Source of the DNA: Acanthaster planci
Taxonomy: Eukaryota > Echinodermata > Asteroidea > Valvatida > Acanthasteridae
Direction: 5' to 3'
Length of the DNA: 64,000 nucleotides
Assembly (NCBI RefSeq): GCF_001949145.1
Contig: NW_019091462.1
Location: 940,171 to 1,004,170, forward strand
How positions within the stretch are numbered: the stretch's first letter is position 1; every line of letters starts with the position of its first letter. Shown here piece by piece: positions 1 through 12,000 of this stretch. Under the pieces are notes generated by a model. That model had not been told where the DNA came from and ran no database searches. It was given only the letters and a program-made list of their open reading frames with translations. The position numbers and the translations under genes are program-made.

Positions 1-2286
1 AAATGATAATGACTTTTTTTTCATAAATGAGACATCGAAATGGGTGTATCAACATCCTGGTCGTGAAGTAGACCTTCAAGGGCAAAGAAATACAAAATCG
101 ATGTATAGAAAGTAGTTTTATGCTACTATGAATAGTTTGTGTGGCTCCAACTATAAACTAATCAATCAAACTTTACAGCACTGTTTACAAGGTTTGATTT
201 TCACTCATTTATAATAGTGACTTGATGGTGTTCTTAATTAGCCAAACGCCTTTTCGGGATCAATGGACGGAATTCCATCTAACCCCCGTCTAATTGAATG
301 CCTATTTTATTTGACTGCATGTGTACAAAATGCTGATCTCCCGGCCGATTTGAATCCGAGAAATGCTACATTGAATGTCCTGTACTCTTTAGACGGTAGG
401 GCGTGCATTGTGCCGTTTTTAGTCGTCTTCGATGTTTTTTTCTCCTTCTCCTTAAGCTTTTAAACCGCTGTTTTCGTCTTTGTCGTCAAATTTGTTTACG
501 GGCGATAAAGAAGAGGACAATACTGTCCACTCATTTCGGTCATTATAACAGGTAAATCTGGCCTGCTCTCCACCGCAGATTAATGGCTTGTTTTGAGAAG
601 TATATGTCGAATGAAAAGGTTTCTGAGAGTAAGCGGGCGACGCGGCTGAATGACGGCGAGCAACAGGCACCGGGGTGGCCCGTCGCGTCGCGATGACTGC
701 CGCACTGTATTCAGTCTTTCTCTGCTCCTCGGAGATGCTCTTTTGACGGCCGCTATTATATCGAGGATAGGTATTTACTGGACAATTACTCTCCCAAATC
801 ACTAAATAGGTGGATTGATCTCTGATGTTGATCCTCTTCAGTGAATTTTCTTTTCCTGCCAATTATTGAGGTGTTACTTTAAAGAGTCGCTTGTACCATT
901 CCGGTGGTTTCATTGCGGACAGGTTGACGTGAGTAACACGATGGACGTTTTCGTCATTTGTTTGTGAGAACTTTTTTGTCATTTTTTCATTTTCTTTTAT
1001 GTCGCTTCACTTAAAATACCAATTTGGGATGGATTCACTTCGGTTGTTTCTCACGGTAGCGATCACAACAGTAACAGGAAAATGACAACAAACGCAGTAA
1101 ACGTTCTACAGCAAATTACGCTTTTTACACCGAGTTCTAAAATAGATTTGGAAACCATGTACCACTACAAAACGGAAGAGTTTTTAAAAGGACGAGAAAT
1201 CAAACAGAGGTATAATCAGAGAATGGAAAGAATAACAAACTCAGAAGGAAGCCAACCGTTATTCTTTACCACTCAACGAATTTCACTTTCAAAGAAAATA
1301 GGTAACATGTATGAGATCATTGAATTGGAAAACATTAAAACACACTGACAAGTTAAAGATTTCGTCCCTCATTCCCCCAAATTCAAAACAAATCAGGCAT
1401 TTAAATGAACCTCTGAACTTATGCGCAGAATATCATGCAGTCCAGTTCTTCTCCTCATCTAATACATTTGTATAATTCTTATGAAATAGAATATTTCTTT
1501 GTAGATATCCTTTTCCAAAATGCCGTTCTAGATTTATTTTACTAAGCAATAGACCTATTGAATCGAATCGGTTCGAATTGATTCGAATTGAATTGAACTG
1601 ATTCGACTACGTATGCTGGATGTTCTCACAATGCGTTCGGTTGTTGTCATATCCTCTTATGCAGTAGATGTTGAGTTCACGGTGTCGACAGTCTTGTGAG
1701 CAGACGTAAATTGATATGCCACTAATTAGGACATAATTCATTTTTTTACAAGGAGCGTTGTACTATGTTTTGTCACGGAATGTTTCATTATTATTGGCAT
1801 AAATCATGTGCACATTCGAGTGGTTATAATGGTATTTTATTGGACAGCTTCGAGCGCGCTGGCGAGGCGGATCAGAAAGGTTATCTGTACCATGTTTATT
1901 GAGAATATTCTGAATAAAACACAACTGCAGACTGTCTTGTGAATTGTTCCAGAATACAAGGGACATATTTTTCACAACATATTCTTTTGAAGGATCTTGC
2001 ACGTTTCTGACAGTGGTCGTAACTTTTCACATCGAGAAGGAATGCATCCTCATCGTATCAAGAAGAGGAAAAAACAACTTTCAGATAAATCACTAATGGG
2101 TCATCAGTCAAACTGATCTACAGGCATGTGTATTCAGATAAATAAGCGCACGTAGATGCAAAGATGGGTGCACAGACGTGCAGGCATCTGCATGAAAAAC
2201 TTATGATCATGGACGAATTAGAGAGAGCACTCGCAAATTCACCTTTTGCTTTGTGTATCGTGCAAAACCATGGATAGACCTGGATC
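1..2286. other. Non-coding, low gene content
   Basis: No frame is supported as a gene. A (TTCGAATTGA)-type simple repeat occupies about 1556-1607. The frame at 1082-1348 (88 codons) has no recognisable domain. Confidence 0.6.
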
Positions 2287-2505
2287 ATGGACCTTCGAGA
2301 CTTTTGTCAGTTGCTTCTACTTGTGTTTGTATTGATAGAAACAACAATACCGGTTGCCTCAAAACTGTCAACTAAAAACAGAGGATATGATCATATAAAA
2401 AGAAGGGCTGATGGAGGAGCATATCCAGTTACCCAAATTCCACACCGACCGACTGCTACCTGTCCAATTAACTCTCCTGTTGGAATAGCATTCTCTAAAA
2501 ATTAA
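2287..2505 (+). CDS. Possible small secreted peptide, or signal-peptide exon
   Basis: A 72-codon frame. Residues 1-25 look like a signal peptide: MDLRDF, then a Leu/Val-rich core LLLLVFVL, then small residues near PVAS. A basic KRR site follows at about 38-40, then a short Pro-rich tail with one Cys. No family was recognised. It may equally be chance, since no splice sites or homologue support it. Confidence 0.2.
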   Translation: MDLRDFCQLLLLVFVLIETTIPVASKLSTKNRGYDHIKRRADGGAYPVTQIPHRPTATCPINSPVGIAFSKN

Positions 2506-5500
2506 TAATATTTTATGTGAAAAGTGTGCTGAACAGAACATCTTTCTCATTTAGGTCTATATAAGATTAAATAACCATACATTTTCACATTGGTTTTACA
2601 CTCAAACCTGGGGTCGTTATGCTTAGATCATTTGAAACGGGGCATACTCGCGGTTAAATCGAATATGACTTTTTTCCCAAAACATGGAAAACCCTGCAAA
2701 TCATCTGTAGACTAAGCCTTGGATGGCGCTCTCGCCCGCACATCTTATATGATTGACACGTACCTCCTTTGACGACGTAAACCCGTACCGTATGGAATGT
2801 CACTTTTACTTCCCCTTGAGTAGTTCAGTTCAGTTCACATTTTGGCGCAACACCAGTTCCCTTGGTTGACTGCTTTTACTGCTTTTTGGAGGAGGAAAGT
2901 CTTTCTATTTGTTTGTTTGTTTGTTTGTTAGGGTTGTTGGGTTGGTTGTTTGTTTGTTTTATGAAACCTCGCTATATACTATAATCTAACAAAATGTGCT
3001 GTTGCAGACGTGGTCGAACTCAAACTGTAAAAAGACATTTGCTAATGACGCAATCATTCATCAAAGTGAGAAAACATGCTGAGATCTATTCGTCTCTAGC
3101 CAACGATTGGGTTCGTCTTTATCCCTTACCATACCTGAGTAAAGTCTTGAAGAAGACCGGTGTTTACACCAGATGAGACGCATAAATCAACGGCACATCA
3201 CCCTGCGCATCGCCGCGTTCTGAGTACCCACAGTGACATTCCAAGCCGCGGACCATGTACCACATATCTCAGCTTCTCGCTGCCTTTATTTATATGTGAC
3301 ATCTGAATAGCTCCCTCCAACGGTAAGAATTCCGGAGGAATCACGATTGTTTTCTTCGATCACCTCCGAGAGCTCAACCAAAAATGAGGTCATTTTTCTT
3401 GCTTGGGATGGGGAGAAGATTAATGCATGCCATAAAAGTTAAGAGACTTGAAGTCGCGCGACGCGCGTCAGGATCATCATCCGATGCGCTGGAGCAGCCT
3501 GGACCTTGAAAAAAAAGCGGGAAAAAATTCCTTTCGAGCGTGCGAGACTATTTCGATGACGATTAAAATCTTTCTTCGATGATGAATTTCTCGAAGTTCA
3601 TTTTTGGTGGTGTCAAAATGGGCGAGTTATTAGGAGAAGCAAAGATTGATTACAATGTTGGTTCGCAGGTCATTAATTAGAAGAGGATTGAGCAGGTTGA
3701 ACGGGGTTATTCCGCTTTCCACTGCTCACCCAAATCACGCACAAATGCTTTCTTTTTCCACTTGCAGATCCCCGGTACGATGATTGGTGTCCTTTGAGCT
3801 CCGACATTGGCGATAACAGGGAGGTTAGTGTAGGATAGTATCACGACTGTGTTTGCCTCAAGACTTAATGTCCAACCCTTGGTGAGGGAAATATGAAAAA
3901 GATACAGAAAACTCGTGTACTTGCTGTCAAGGTTTTATTTTAAGTATATAAAGCTAAAAAACGCATATTTTTCTGACAGCTGTATAACAATACTGTATTG
4001 ATACCGACCCATACTGATGACACAGTTTATCATTAATCAACAGTGGACGAAACACAAGAGTCGGAATGGAGAAAACGTTCCTAAATATACATTCTGGGTC
4101 AGAATTTATGCCCAGAAGACCGTTCAGCACCAGGTGTGTCTTGACATCCCGGAGACAGGTTCACCTGAGCACATTCCCCAAAGTCCGAAAAAACACAGTC
4201 TGGGTGGACTGACTTCTCAAAGTAAGAGTCTGGTGTCAATGACAAATGACCGCCTTTCATAAACTCGACGCTGAGGGAGTCCCATCTCGCGGTCGACCAT
4301 TGGCTATGCGAGGATAAACAGTAAACAACATTCCGCACCACCTTTTACTTCTTAACCTCTTACCTTTCTTTTCTTGGCGGGGCATACTCTCCCTTAGTCT
4401 CGGGCAAAATCGTCCACAATCGGTGGTAGGACTTCACTGTTCCACGTGGGGCCCCATGTCTTTCCAAGACCTGTTCCAGACTCAGTCTTGCGGTAGTTCA
4501 AGACCATCAGTCAAAACTGAACCGGAACTGGCTGTGGGAGAAAAGACGACAGTTTTGACAATGTTGACACATTAGAGTGATGGGTGACGGTGAGAATAAT
4601 CCAATAAAGCTGCCAACTTTCCCTGTTTTGGATCAAGCAGAGATTGGCTGTGGATTATTCACAGAATGAAAGTTGATAGCTCGTCAAAAATCCCTCATTT
4701 TTTAAAGTAACCTTTACATGTTTTTTTTAAACTTTCAGGTGCACGCTTCCGTAAGGGGTTCCTTTAAAACTCGAGGGGAGTTTAGGTTAGCAGTCTATCT
4801 AGGTTTTGTACTCTTAAGATGTGACCCTAATTCACTAAGGACAATTACCGTCAGCTAATTGACGGAGAAGAAACTGAGAATTTGTGAAAACCCATTTATT
4901 CCTAAAGTTGTAACTTAATACTGTGTAAGAAGTTTCGATCTTCAGCCCAGTAAAACTATGGCGGTACGATAGGCGGAAAGGATGGGAATGCTCAGCTGAC
5001 ATTTTTTGGAGGGGGGGTTATTTCAGAGACAACTTGCGGCGTCTATGAGACCCATACAAAATTGAAATCACTCACAATCTTTCTTTGTCATAAACACAGA
5101 AGTTATACGTATCCCAGTGAGTTATAGTGTGAGAATTACAAGTTTGGGAAAGTGAAAGAAGCCCTACCGAATCAAATAGTGGTCGTTCGGTATATACAAA
5201 TATTGTCAGATTTTTATGACTCCAAACATTAGAATGCGTGGGCTAATAATCAAGGAGAAGTCCCAATATTTGAAAACATCGAGTTCAGTGATGAAAACAT
5301 GAAAGCCAGTTTAAAAGTCACATCGAATCTGGGCATATTACTCAACGCAGAAAAAATTGCATTGAGGAAATTGTACCTCTTGTGTGTTTCAGGTAATTGG
5401 ATTGGAATCTGATTGTTACAGCTCAAGTTAAGATATGGGGATTGTATCCTGTTATTGAAAAGGAATTTCGGCCATGAATCATAATTCATCCGCCCCAAGT

Positions 5501-8357
5501 TTTCAGTAAACCGACAGAAAGTGATCGCGATATAAAGCCAGTGTAAAATACACTGGCCACCACCAACGTGCACACAAGACCACAAAATCTCTTTTAAACT
5601 ACAGAGTCATTCAAAATGTCTCCCGTGGCAAAATATCAATTTCTGATCTTAAAACAACATGGTTATAGCTTAATATGTGCCAGGTGCTGCCAGCTCGAAA
5701 TTTCACGCGATTTTTTAGAAGAAGCCGCCGAGTAAGTAATCTAAGGAAACAAGTGCCGACGAGCTTACGATAACGTGGGCTTCCCCGTGGGATAGGGGGT
5801 AAAGGGGCGCAGAGCACCCACGGGAAGGGTCTCTTCACTGGCCCGCCAGCTAATCAAGTTTGACTGATTTTTATTATTTAATTTTCAAAGCCCGGCGTTT
5901 GAGACGGGGATCTGATTCGAAGGTGGGGAACCTTTCCAAAAAAATAAGTCTGGTCAACCTAGACTGGCCAAGTCACTTCAATGATATGGTACAGACCAGA
6001 CCTCCTCTTCAGACGCAGGATGCACTAGCCAATTAAGCACGTCCAGAAAAACCATCATTTGATACTTTAAAAAGAACTTGCAACCACGTAACGCTAATTG
6101 GTAAAATATAATTACATACCAGAGTGAAGATATAATACTCAGTACAATTTTTTCCGACATGGAAGATACAGATGCTAGTTGAGTACCTCAACACTTTTCG
6201 GCTGGACTTGATTTGGTACACTTCAACCATGCGATAAATGTGTACGTCATTCCTCACCCGGTGCTTTCATCTTAGATCAAAGCTGTACATAATCAAGGGG
6301 ATGATTTCAAGTCGAATCGGAAACGAGGACAAATTCAATATCCTTTTCCCGTCCTGGTGTGAATTTGTTAGTCAGTAACTGATGCTTAGAATCCAACATT
6401 AACTGCTGGTTAAAATCTAATGTGGAGTAAGGGGAATCAGAGGACCTATTCACCGTGCCTATATACAAGGTGCAGTGAACCTAAAGAAACCTTTGGTTGT
6501 CCATAAATGGGGAAGTCCACAAGCTCCTTGTGTTCAACACCTAGCGTGCTATAAAGACTTTGAAGAACTAGTGGTTTAAGTCAGGAGTACAAAAATAACC
6601 AGCCCCAAAGCAACTACAACAGGTGCGATGAACTTGTAACGAAACGGGACCAAACAAAAATGCCAACTTTCAACAGTTGTAAAATCATTCATAACATTCG
6701 CGTTCTCTTTTGCCGAGGAAAAGGGCTCATAAATGACCACTTGCAGATTCGATGTTCACAAAATTAACATTAAGAGGGGGACGTGGACATATTTAGAACT
6801 TAATAAATGTCTCATTTCAATATCTTTGAAGGGCTATGACAACCCTGCCATTTAAACAGAAAAATGTGACATAAAAACAATGAACGCCGATGAAATATGT
6901 AGGAAAACTGTAAATTCAAAATTAACCTCATAGTGCAGGAGAAAGTACATAATTAATGATGCATATTAATAATACGAAAAGACCACCTCAAATTCCGAAA
7001 ATGAACTTGATGCTTGCTTTTCCCATGGTCGTTCACCCATACAACGCCCCAAGTTAACCCCGCATTTAAGGCTTGCCACCTGTCCACCAAGGAAATAAAT
7101 TGTGGACAAATTGGCTCAGAAAACAGGTGGGGCTATTAAGTGCCTCTAGTCGTAATCTTTAGGATTTCCACATAAGTTTAAGGTTCCAGCTACAACCAAT
7201 CTAGTTGTCAAAAACGGTACTAAGTCGTAATCTTATTCGATTTTTTGCAAATGAGAGTTGTTTCTTCTGTGCTACACTTAGATTCGTATTTCCTTTTGAC
7301 AAAACACTACAGGAAACTACTGCTACTGAGTGTTATCCCACATGATCAGGCAGAACAGCTAGGTTCCCGGACTTGTAAATCCATTTCAAGGTGTCCGGGA
7401 TATTAGGACACCTTACTTAAGGTCAATCTCATATCAATTTCAAATCAATATGACGGCATTTGAAAACAAATGCTTGGCATAATTATGCAATTGAATACGG
7501 TACCCAGTCTACATAGGTACAGGCCTACGCAAGACACTGTATGTCAAAGAAATTATATTTATGATACATATAAGCAAACGAAATACATGTACACTCACTA
7601 CAAAAAAAATAAGTGTTACTGGCTGCTTGCAATAAATATCGAATCTTGTCGGAGCTGACTCGAAGGACCCAGACCTCCGATTAAAAACCCCGATAGGTCC
7701 CCGTCTTTCTTTGTTCTAATTGCCGCTAATCAATTGACCAATGAAAGTGATAGTAAGCATTGGTATAATCAACCGTCCTTCGCAGCAGGAAAGCGCAGTC
7801 TGGGTGCAAGATTGAGCATGATTTGAAACATACACACTCAGTTACAGTGGCGCCCTTCGGACTCCGTCACAACTCATTCACATTGCTGGTGCATCCTTTT
7901 TTCCAGTGGACTTTCTTCAGAGGACTGGGTAATTTTCAATGGTGGAAAATGCTAGTCAATTGAATTTCCCTCAGTTGTAGACGAATGAAGGTCTCTTGGT
8001 TATGATGTCTATATTGTTCCCGTAACTTGATTTTTAGGTCACATATAAACAGAAATAAAGCCGGAGCCCAGTTAAAGGGTATAGGCTACCTACTTGAAAA
8101 GTTGAAAATTGAAAGAGGGAAATTTGCCGAGGGTTCGTTTGGTCTCTGGAAGACTATCAGGATTTTTTTCATCTTCTTTTGATTTCACGGTAAAGGATCT
8201 AGTTTTAGGAAGGTATAAGGTTATTAGATATAATTGGGTTTGTTTATGCAACCTATTTCTTTATCCCTTTAACTTCTCCCCGTGATTTGGTTTCGTTTCT
8301 TCACACAGCAATAGTCTTTATAATTATAGTTATTCAAATATGTTTTTTTTTTCACAG
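2506..8357. other. Intergenic, no gene recognised
   Basis: Contains a (TTTG)n repeat at about 2909-2960, a GC-richer patch with a small hairpin (5780-5791 with 5817-5827), and a short inverted repeat AAGGTGTCC/GGACACCTT at 7388-7416. The open frames are short and unsupported. Confidence 0.6.
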
Positions 8358-8543
8358 TAAAGGCCGGTTCATACTTCAGGCGAAGGTGAAAACGAAGCAA
8401 ATTTGACGTCACGATAAATTTGCACGAAATTTCGCTCAGATTGAAATGTGTTCTACTTTTGCGAATTTGTAACGCGAATATTTGATCCGACGTCACGAAT
8501 TTGCGTTCGTTTTCACTTTGGCGCGAAGTATGAACCGGCCTTA
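8358..8543. mobile_element. Short inverted-repeat transposable element (MITE)
   Basis: A 186-base unit with long terminal inverted repeats. The left end TAAAGGCCGGTTCATACTTC is mirrored by the right end GAAGTATGAACCGGCCTTA, and pairing continues through GTGAAAACGAA to a GACGTCAC in each arm, about 60 bases. TA dinucleotides at both ends may be the target duplication. No protein is encoded. Confidence 0.85.
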
Positions 8544-8889
8544 TTTCGTTTGGGTCCGATTTTGCAAGAGGATGATTTGAGTGACAAATAAGACTCGGCA
8601 CTTGTGCTATGGGAGATTAAATAATAGAAGGAACACTTTATATAGCATATTTTCACCATATTTGCACGCTCCTTCGAATTCCTCGAACTTCCTGAAGTGG
8701 GTTTACTGCGGTGCACGGTATCCATCCATAATTTGCTAACAGGAGAAGGGACCCAAGCTTTCTTGACCGTGAAAAGTTCTCTAACTTACCTCCGTGGGAG
8801 GAGACTAAGAGCCCTACACCCGTCTATTGACACCAAGAGCTACTGCAATTCAGCAGCTGTTGCTTTTTCCGCAAGAACCATTGTGCGCG

Positions 8890-9032
8890 ATGGAGGGGAC
8901 ACCGGGGGACGGATGGGTCGAATTAGACCCGGCCGCCGACAGAGGGCCTGTCCCATCGGCCAAGCAGCATTGCTTCTATCCACTCAAATTGGACTTGACA
9001 AATAGCGCGAACATCGAGCTTTTGGAGAAAGG
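8890..9032 (+). CDS. Possible first coding exon of an unrecognised gene
   Basis: A GC- and CpG-rich island in AT-rich surroundings holds ATG GAG GGG..., encoding MEGTPGDGWVELDPAADRG and then a segment ending NSANIELLEK. A GTGAAA donor-like site follows at 9033. Read straight through, it stops at 9036 (48 aa). The sharp composition change is the main evidence; no family was recognised and no following exon was found. Confidence 0.25.
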
Positions 9033-9036
9033 GTGA

Positions 9037-12000
9037 AATATTCGCCAGGCAGTTAGGGCAAAACACTTTTCAGCGTTTTGGAGGGTCATATATTGGTCAT
9101 TCTCCAGCACGCGACGGAGTGAAGTAAACGATAGAAACTGTGACTGGCGTAGGAAATCAACAAACCTTTCGACGCTCTCGTAGCATTATGCGGCATCTCA
9201 TGCACAAACCTATAGGGGATGGGAGAAGAGGACCAGTGAAGCATTCATTTTTCCCATTATTTTCAAAAGCATGTGCTCATTAACTCACAAATGGTCTAAC
9301 AGTCCATAAGAATTTAAATAAAGTGCATGTTCCATTCAGTGCACATGTTTGACAGGCATGCGAAAGTGATATTACGTGAGCGCATCTTGAAACTGCTGGC
9401 TTTCTAAGTTCCGTACAAGGTCGTTTAACTTTTTAAATGAACTTCAAGTATTTTTGTATCCAAAGCTTCGATACAACATAAAGTCAAATACATTTTCAGT
9501 GATTAAATGTACATAAAAGCATTGTACAAAACAAAACTATTCGTAAATTAAACCGGTTACAGCGCCTATCTACAACCTTAGCCCCTTCGATCTTGACCCA
9601 GCCAACAACACATAATTACTGTCTCCTACTGAAATCAAAAGCCCGGGTTTGGGTCTGAATTATTAGTTACTATAGTTAAGCCAGGATGAAGTTGACATCT
9701 CCTTTACTTTTCATCCTTTTTAAAAAGGAGATGTAGCTAGGAGGCGATTGAAGCACTTCAGTGAATGACGCACAGTGGACGTTCTGTTGAAGAAATGCCA
9801 ATTTGGAGAAACCAAATCTAAGTGGGAAAAGCTCTTACCGAAAGTATTCAATCATAATATAACGGGTTAAAAGCAGGCGGTCATACAACCGAATGCTTGT
9901 GGTGAACAAAAGAAATAAAATAGGCTAGACATGTGACATTTTATTCCCAAAATGATGATTACCAATAAATCACAGTGTTGGTGCTATCTGGTCAATGTTA
10001 GACACACACCGATAGATGAAACTTTACATCCCCGTAGTATTTTATCTCCTAGGTACATGAAGGAGAGTGAAGGGGATCGGGCCAGGGCACAGCCTGTTCT
10101 ACCCCTCTACAAATGGTTCGTATTTCCTAATTGCTGTATGTGTGAATGTGTATAGACAGGGTGCTGGGGGTACCCGGCCAGGGCTCAGCGTTGTGGGATC
10201 ACGGCAGCGGCGTCTGGCGTTGTAATCCGTCGATTCGAGTAATTTATTTGACAATGTTTCTGATGGAAACGGAAAGTGCGTTTGATACCCTGTTCCCTTG
10301 GATATATAAATTATTGTACCCATGGGACCGCCAGCCTTATGGAATTAGGAAGTCTGCATGCATGGAATTATACCAGAGTAATTATAAACTCATGCGCGGC
10401 TACATGACTCACCGTGCTGGTGACAGCTTTTCATAATTCTGGGACAAAAAAATTGGAAAACTTCCGTCACATTTCGCACGGCCACCTCTCTAAAGCGACG
10501 AAGGTGCGGTACTTTGGGGATTGAGGTTAGCGTGAGTTATTCTATGTAATTACGGGCTATTCACATGCTAATTTACCTGGTCTACCATTCGGGGCAACCT
10601 GTTTCTGTTAACTTAGGGCATAGTTTCTTGTGCATGAAACACCTGTTGCTTCATTCAATACAATTCAGCAAGAAGGATCTGTCACGGTGTAAAGCGGATA
10701 AGCCAGAAATGGGGTGAAATTTAAGCTTGAATCTGTTCTCCCAATCACGTCAGCAACAGCCCCTTATATCGCATCATGAAGGTTCGTGATCTTTGCTCTT
10801 GACTTTATAGACTTTAATGAAGTATTTCACGCAGCTTCACTTAACAAGCAGTTTCATGTAGTCCGGACGTGCTACAGGATTTGAAGGGCAATCGTTAAGC
10901 CCCGATAGTGATAGAGACATTTCAATCCTTCCAACTTATAGGCGGCACAAAAGCGACAGACTGACCTCCAGTGGCTTCCCCCTCCCCAAAAATAATTACT
11001 CCCTCCCCTGAAAAACTCTTTCTGTTTATCTTATCTTGCACTATCATCTGAACAGGCCAAATGCAGAGAAGGGGTGATTTGTAGTGTGTTCAAATCACTC
11101 TAGACGGCGGCTAAGTGTGGCGTCAGACAGAACGTTCCGGTTCACCAGCGGTTTGGGAGCTGTAAGGGAGGCCATACTGCAAGGGGCAAGCGTGGTAAGG
11201 CGCCCCATGCCATCCGCGGGCAGTGACACGCAATGGTTTTTAATTGTCGGAAGACAGTTATCATCTTGTTTGACACGGAACAGATTAGTAGATAAACTCA
11301 CTTACTACTACCAGCTGAGGTTGTTCCAGGCCGCTGATGACAAGACCCAAATGCTAGAGGTAATTTCAAAGTTGATTTCGACCCTGCCACGGATAACACC
11401 CATGCAGTTGCCAAATAACGCCCTAATTATGTAATCGTATCATTTTGATCAGTACTTTTCACTCATATTTGATGTCGATGGCTGCACTAAACAGAATTTT
11501 TTAAAATGGACGAATAAAAATATAATAAAATTCATTATAACACTAAGTTTGTATTGCAAAATCAATAATACTTGTATAATCACAGATAAAATCTTTAACA
11601 CTAGAAGTTAGATTCTTGTTCAAAAACAACCAGTGAACTGTAAAATGACTCAACTCAGTCACTATCGTGAGTTAAGTCCTATTGACTAAGTATCAAACCC
11701 TTGACGCCGCAAGATACAAAGGATTCAAGATGGCTTTTTCATGAAGTAACTTTGAAATTAAAGGGAATATGCAGTGGACAATACAATCGAGATTTAAATA
11801 TTTCCTTTTATTGAAAGTGACAAGCTGGCGATAATTTTTTCCTTCATCAATACATGTACATTTTAGAGGGCGCTATTTTCTGTCACACAACGCACTACTT
11901 GTCCAAAAAAAAACACAAGAAAAATACAGACTCGAACAAAGAAATGTTGGTCATTACTATTGTCTACACAAGCCATGTAACAATTTAAACGAGCAAAAAA

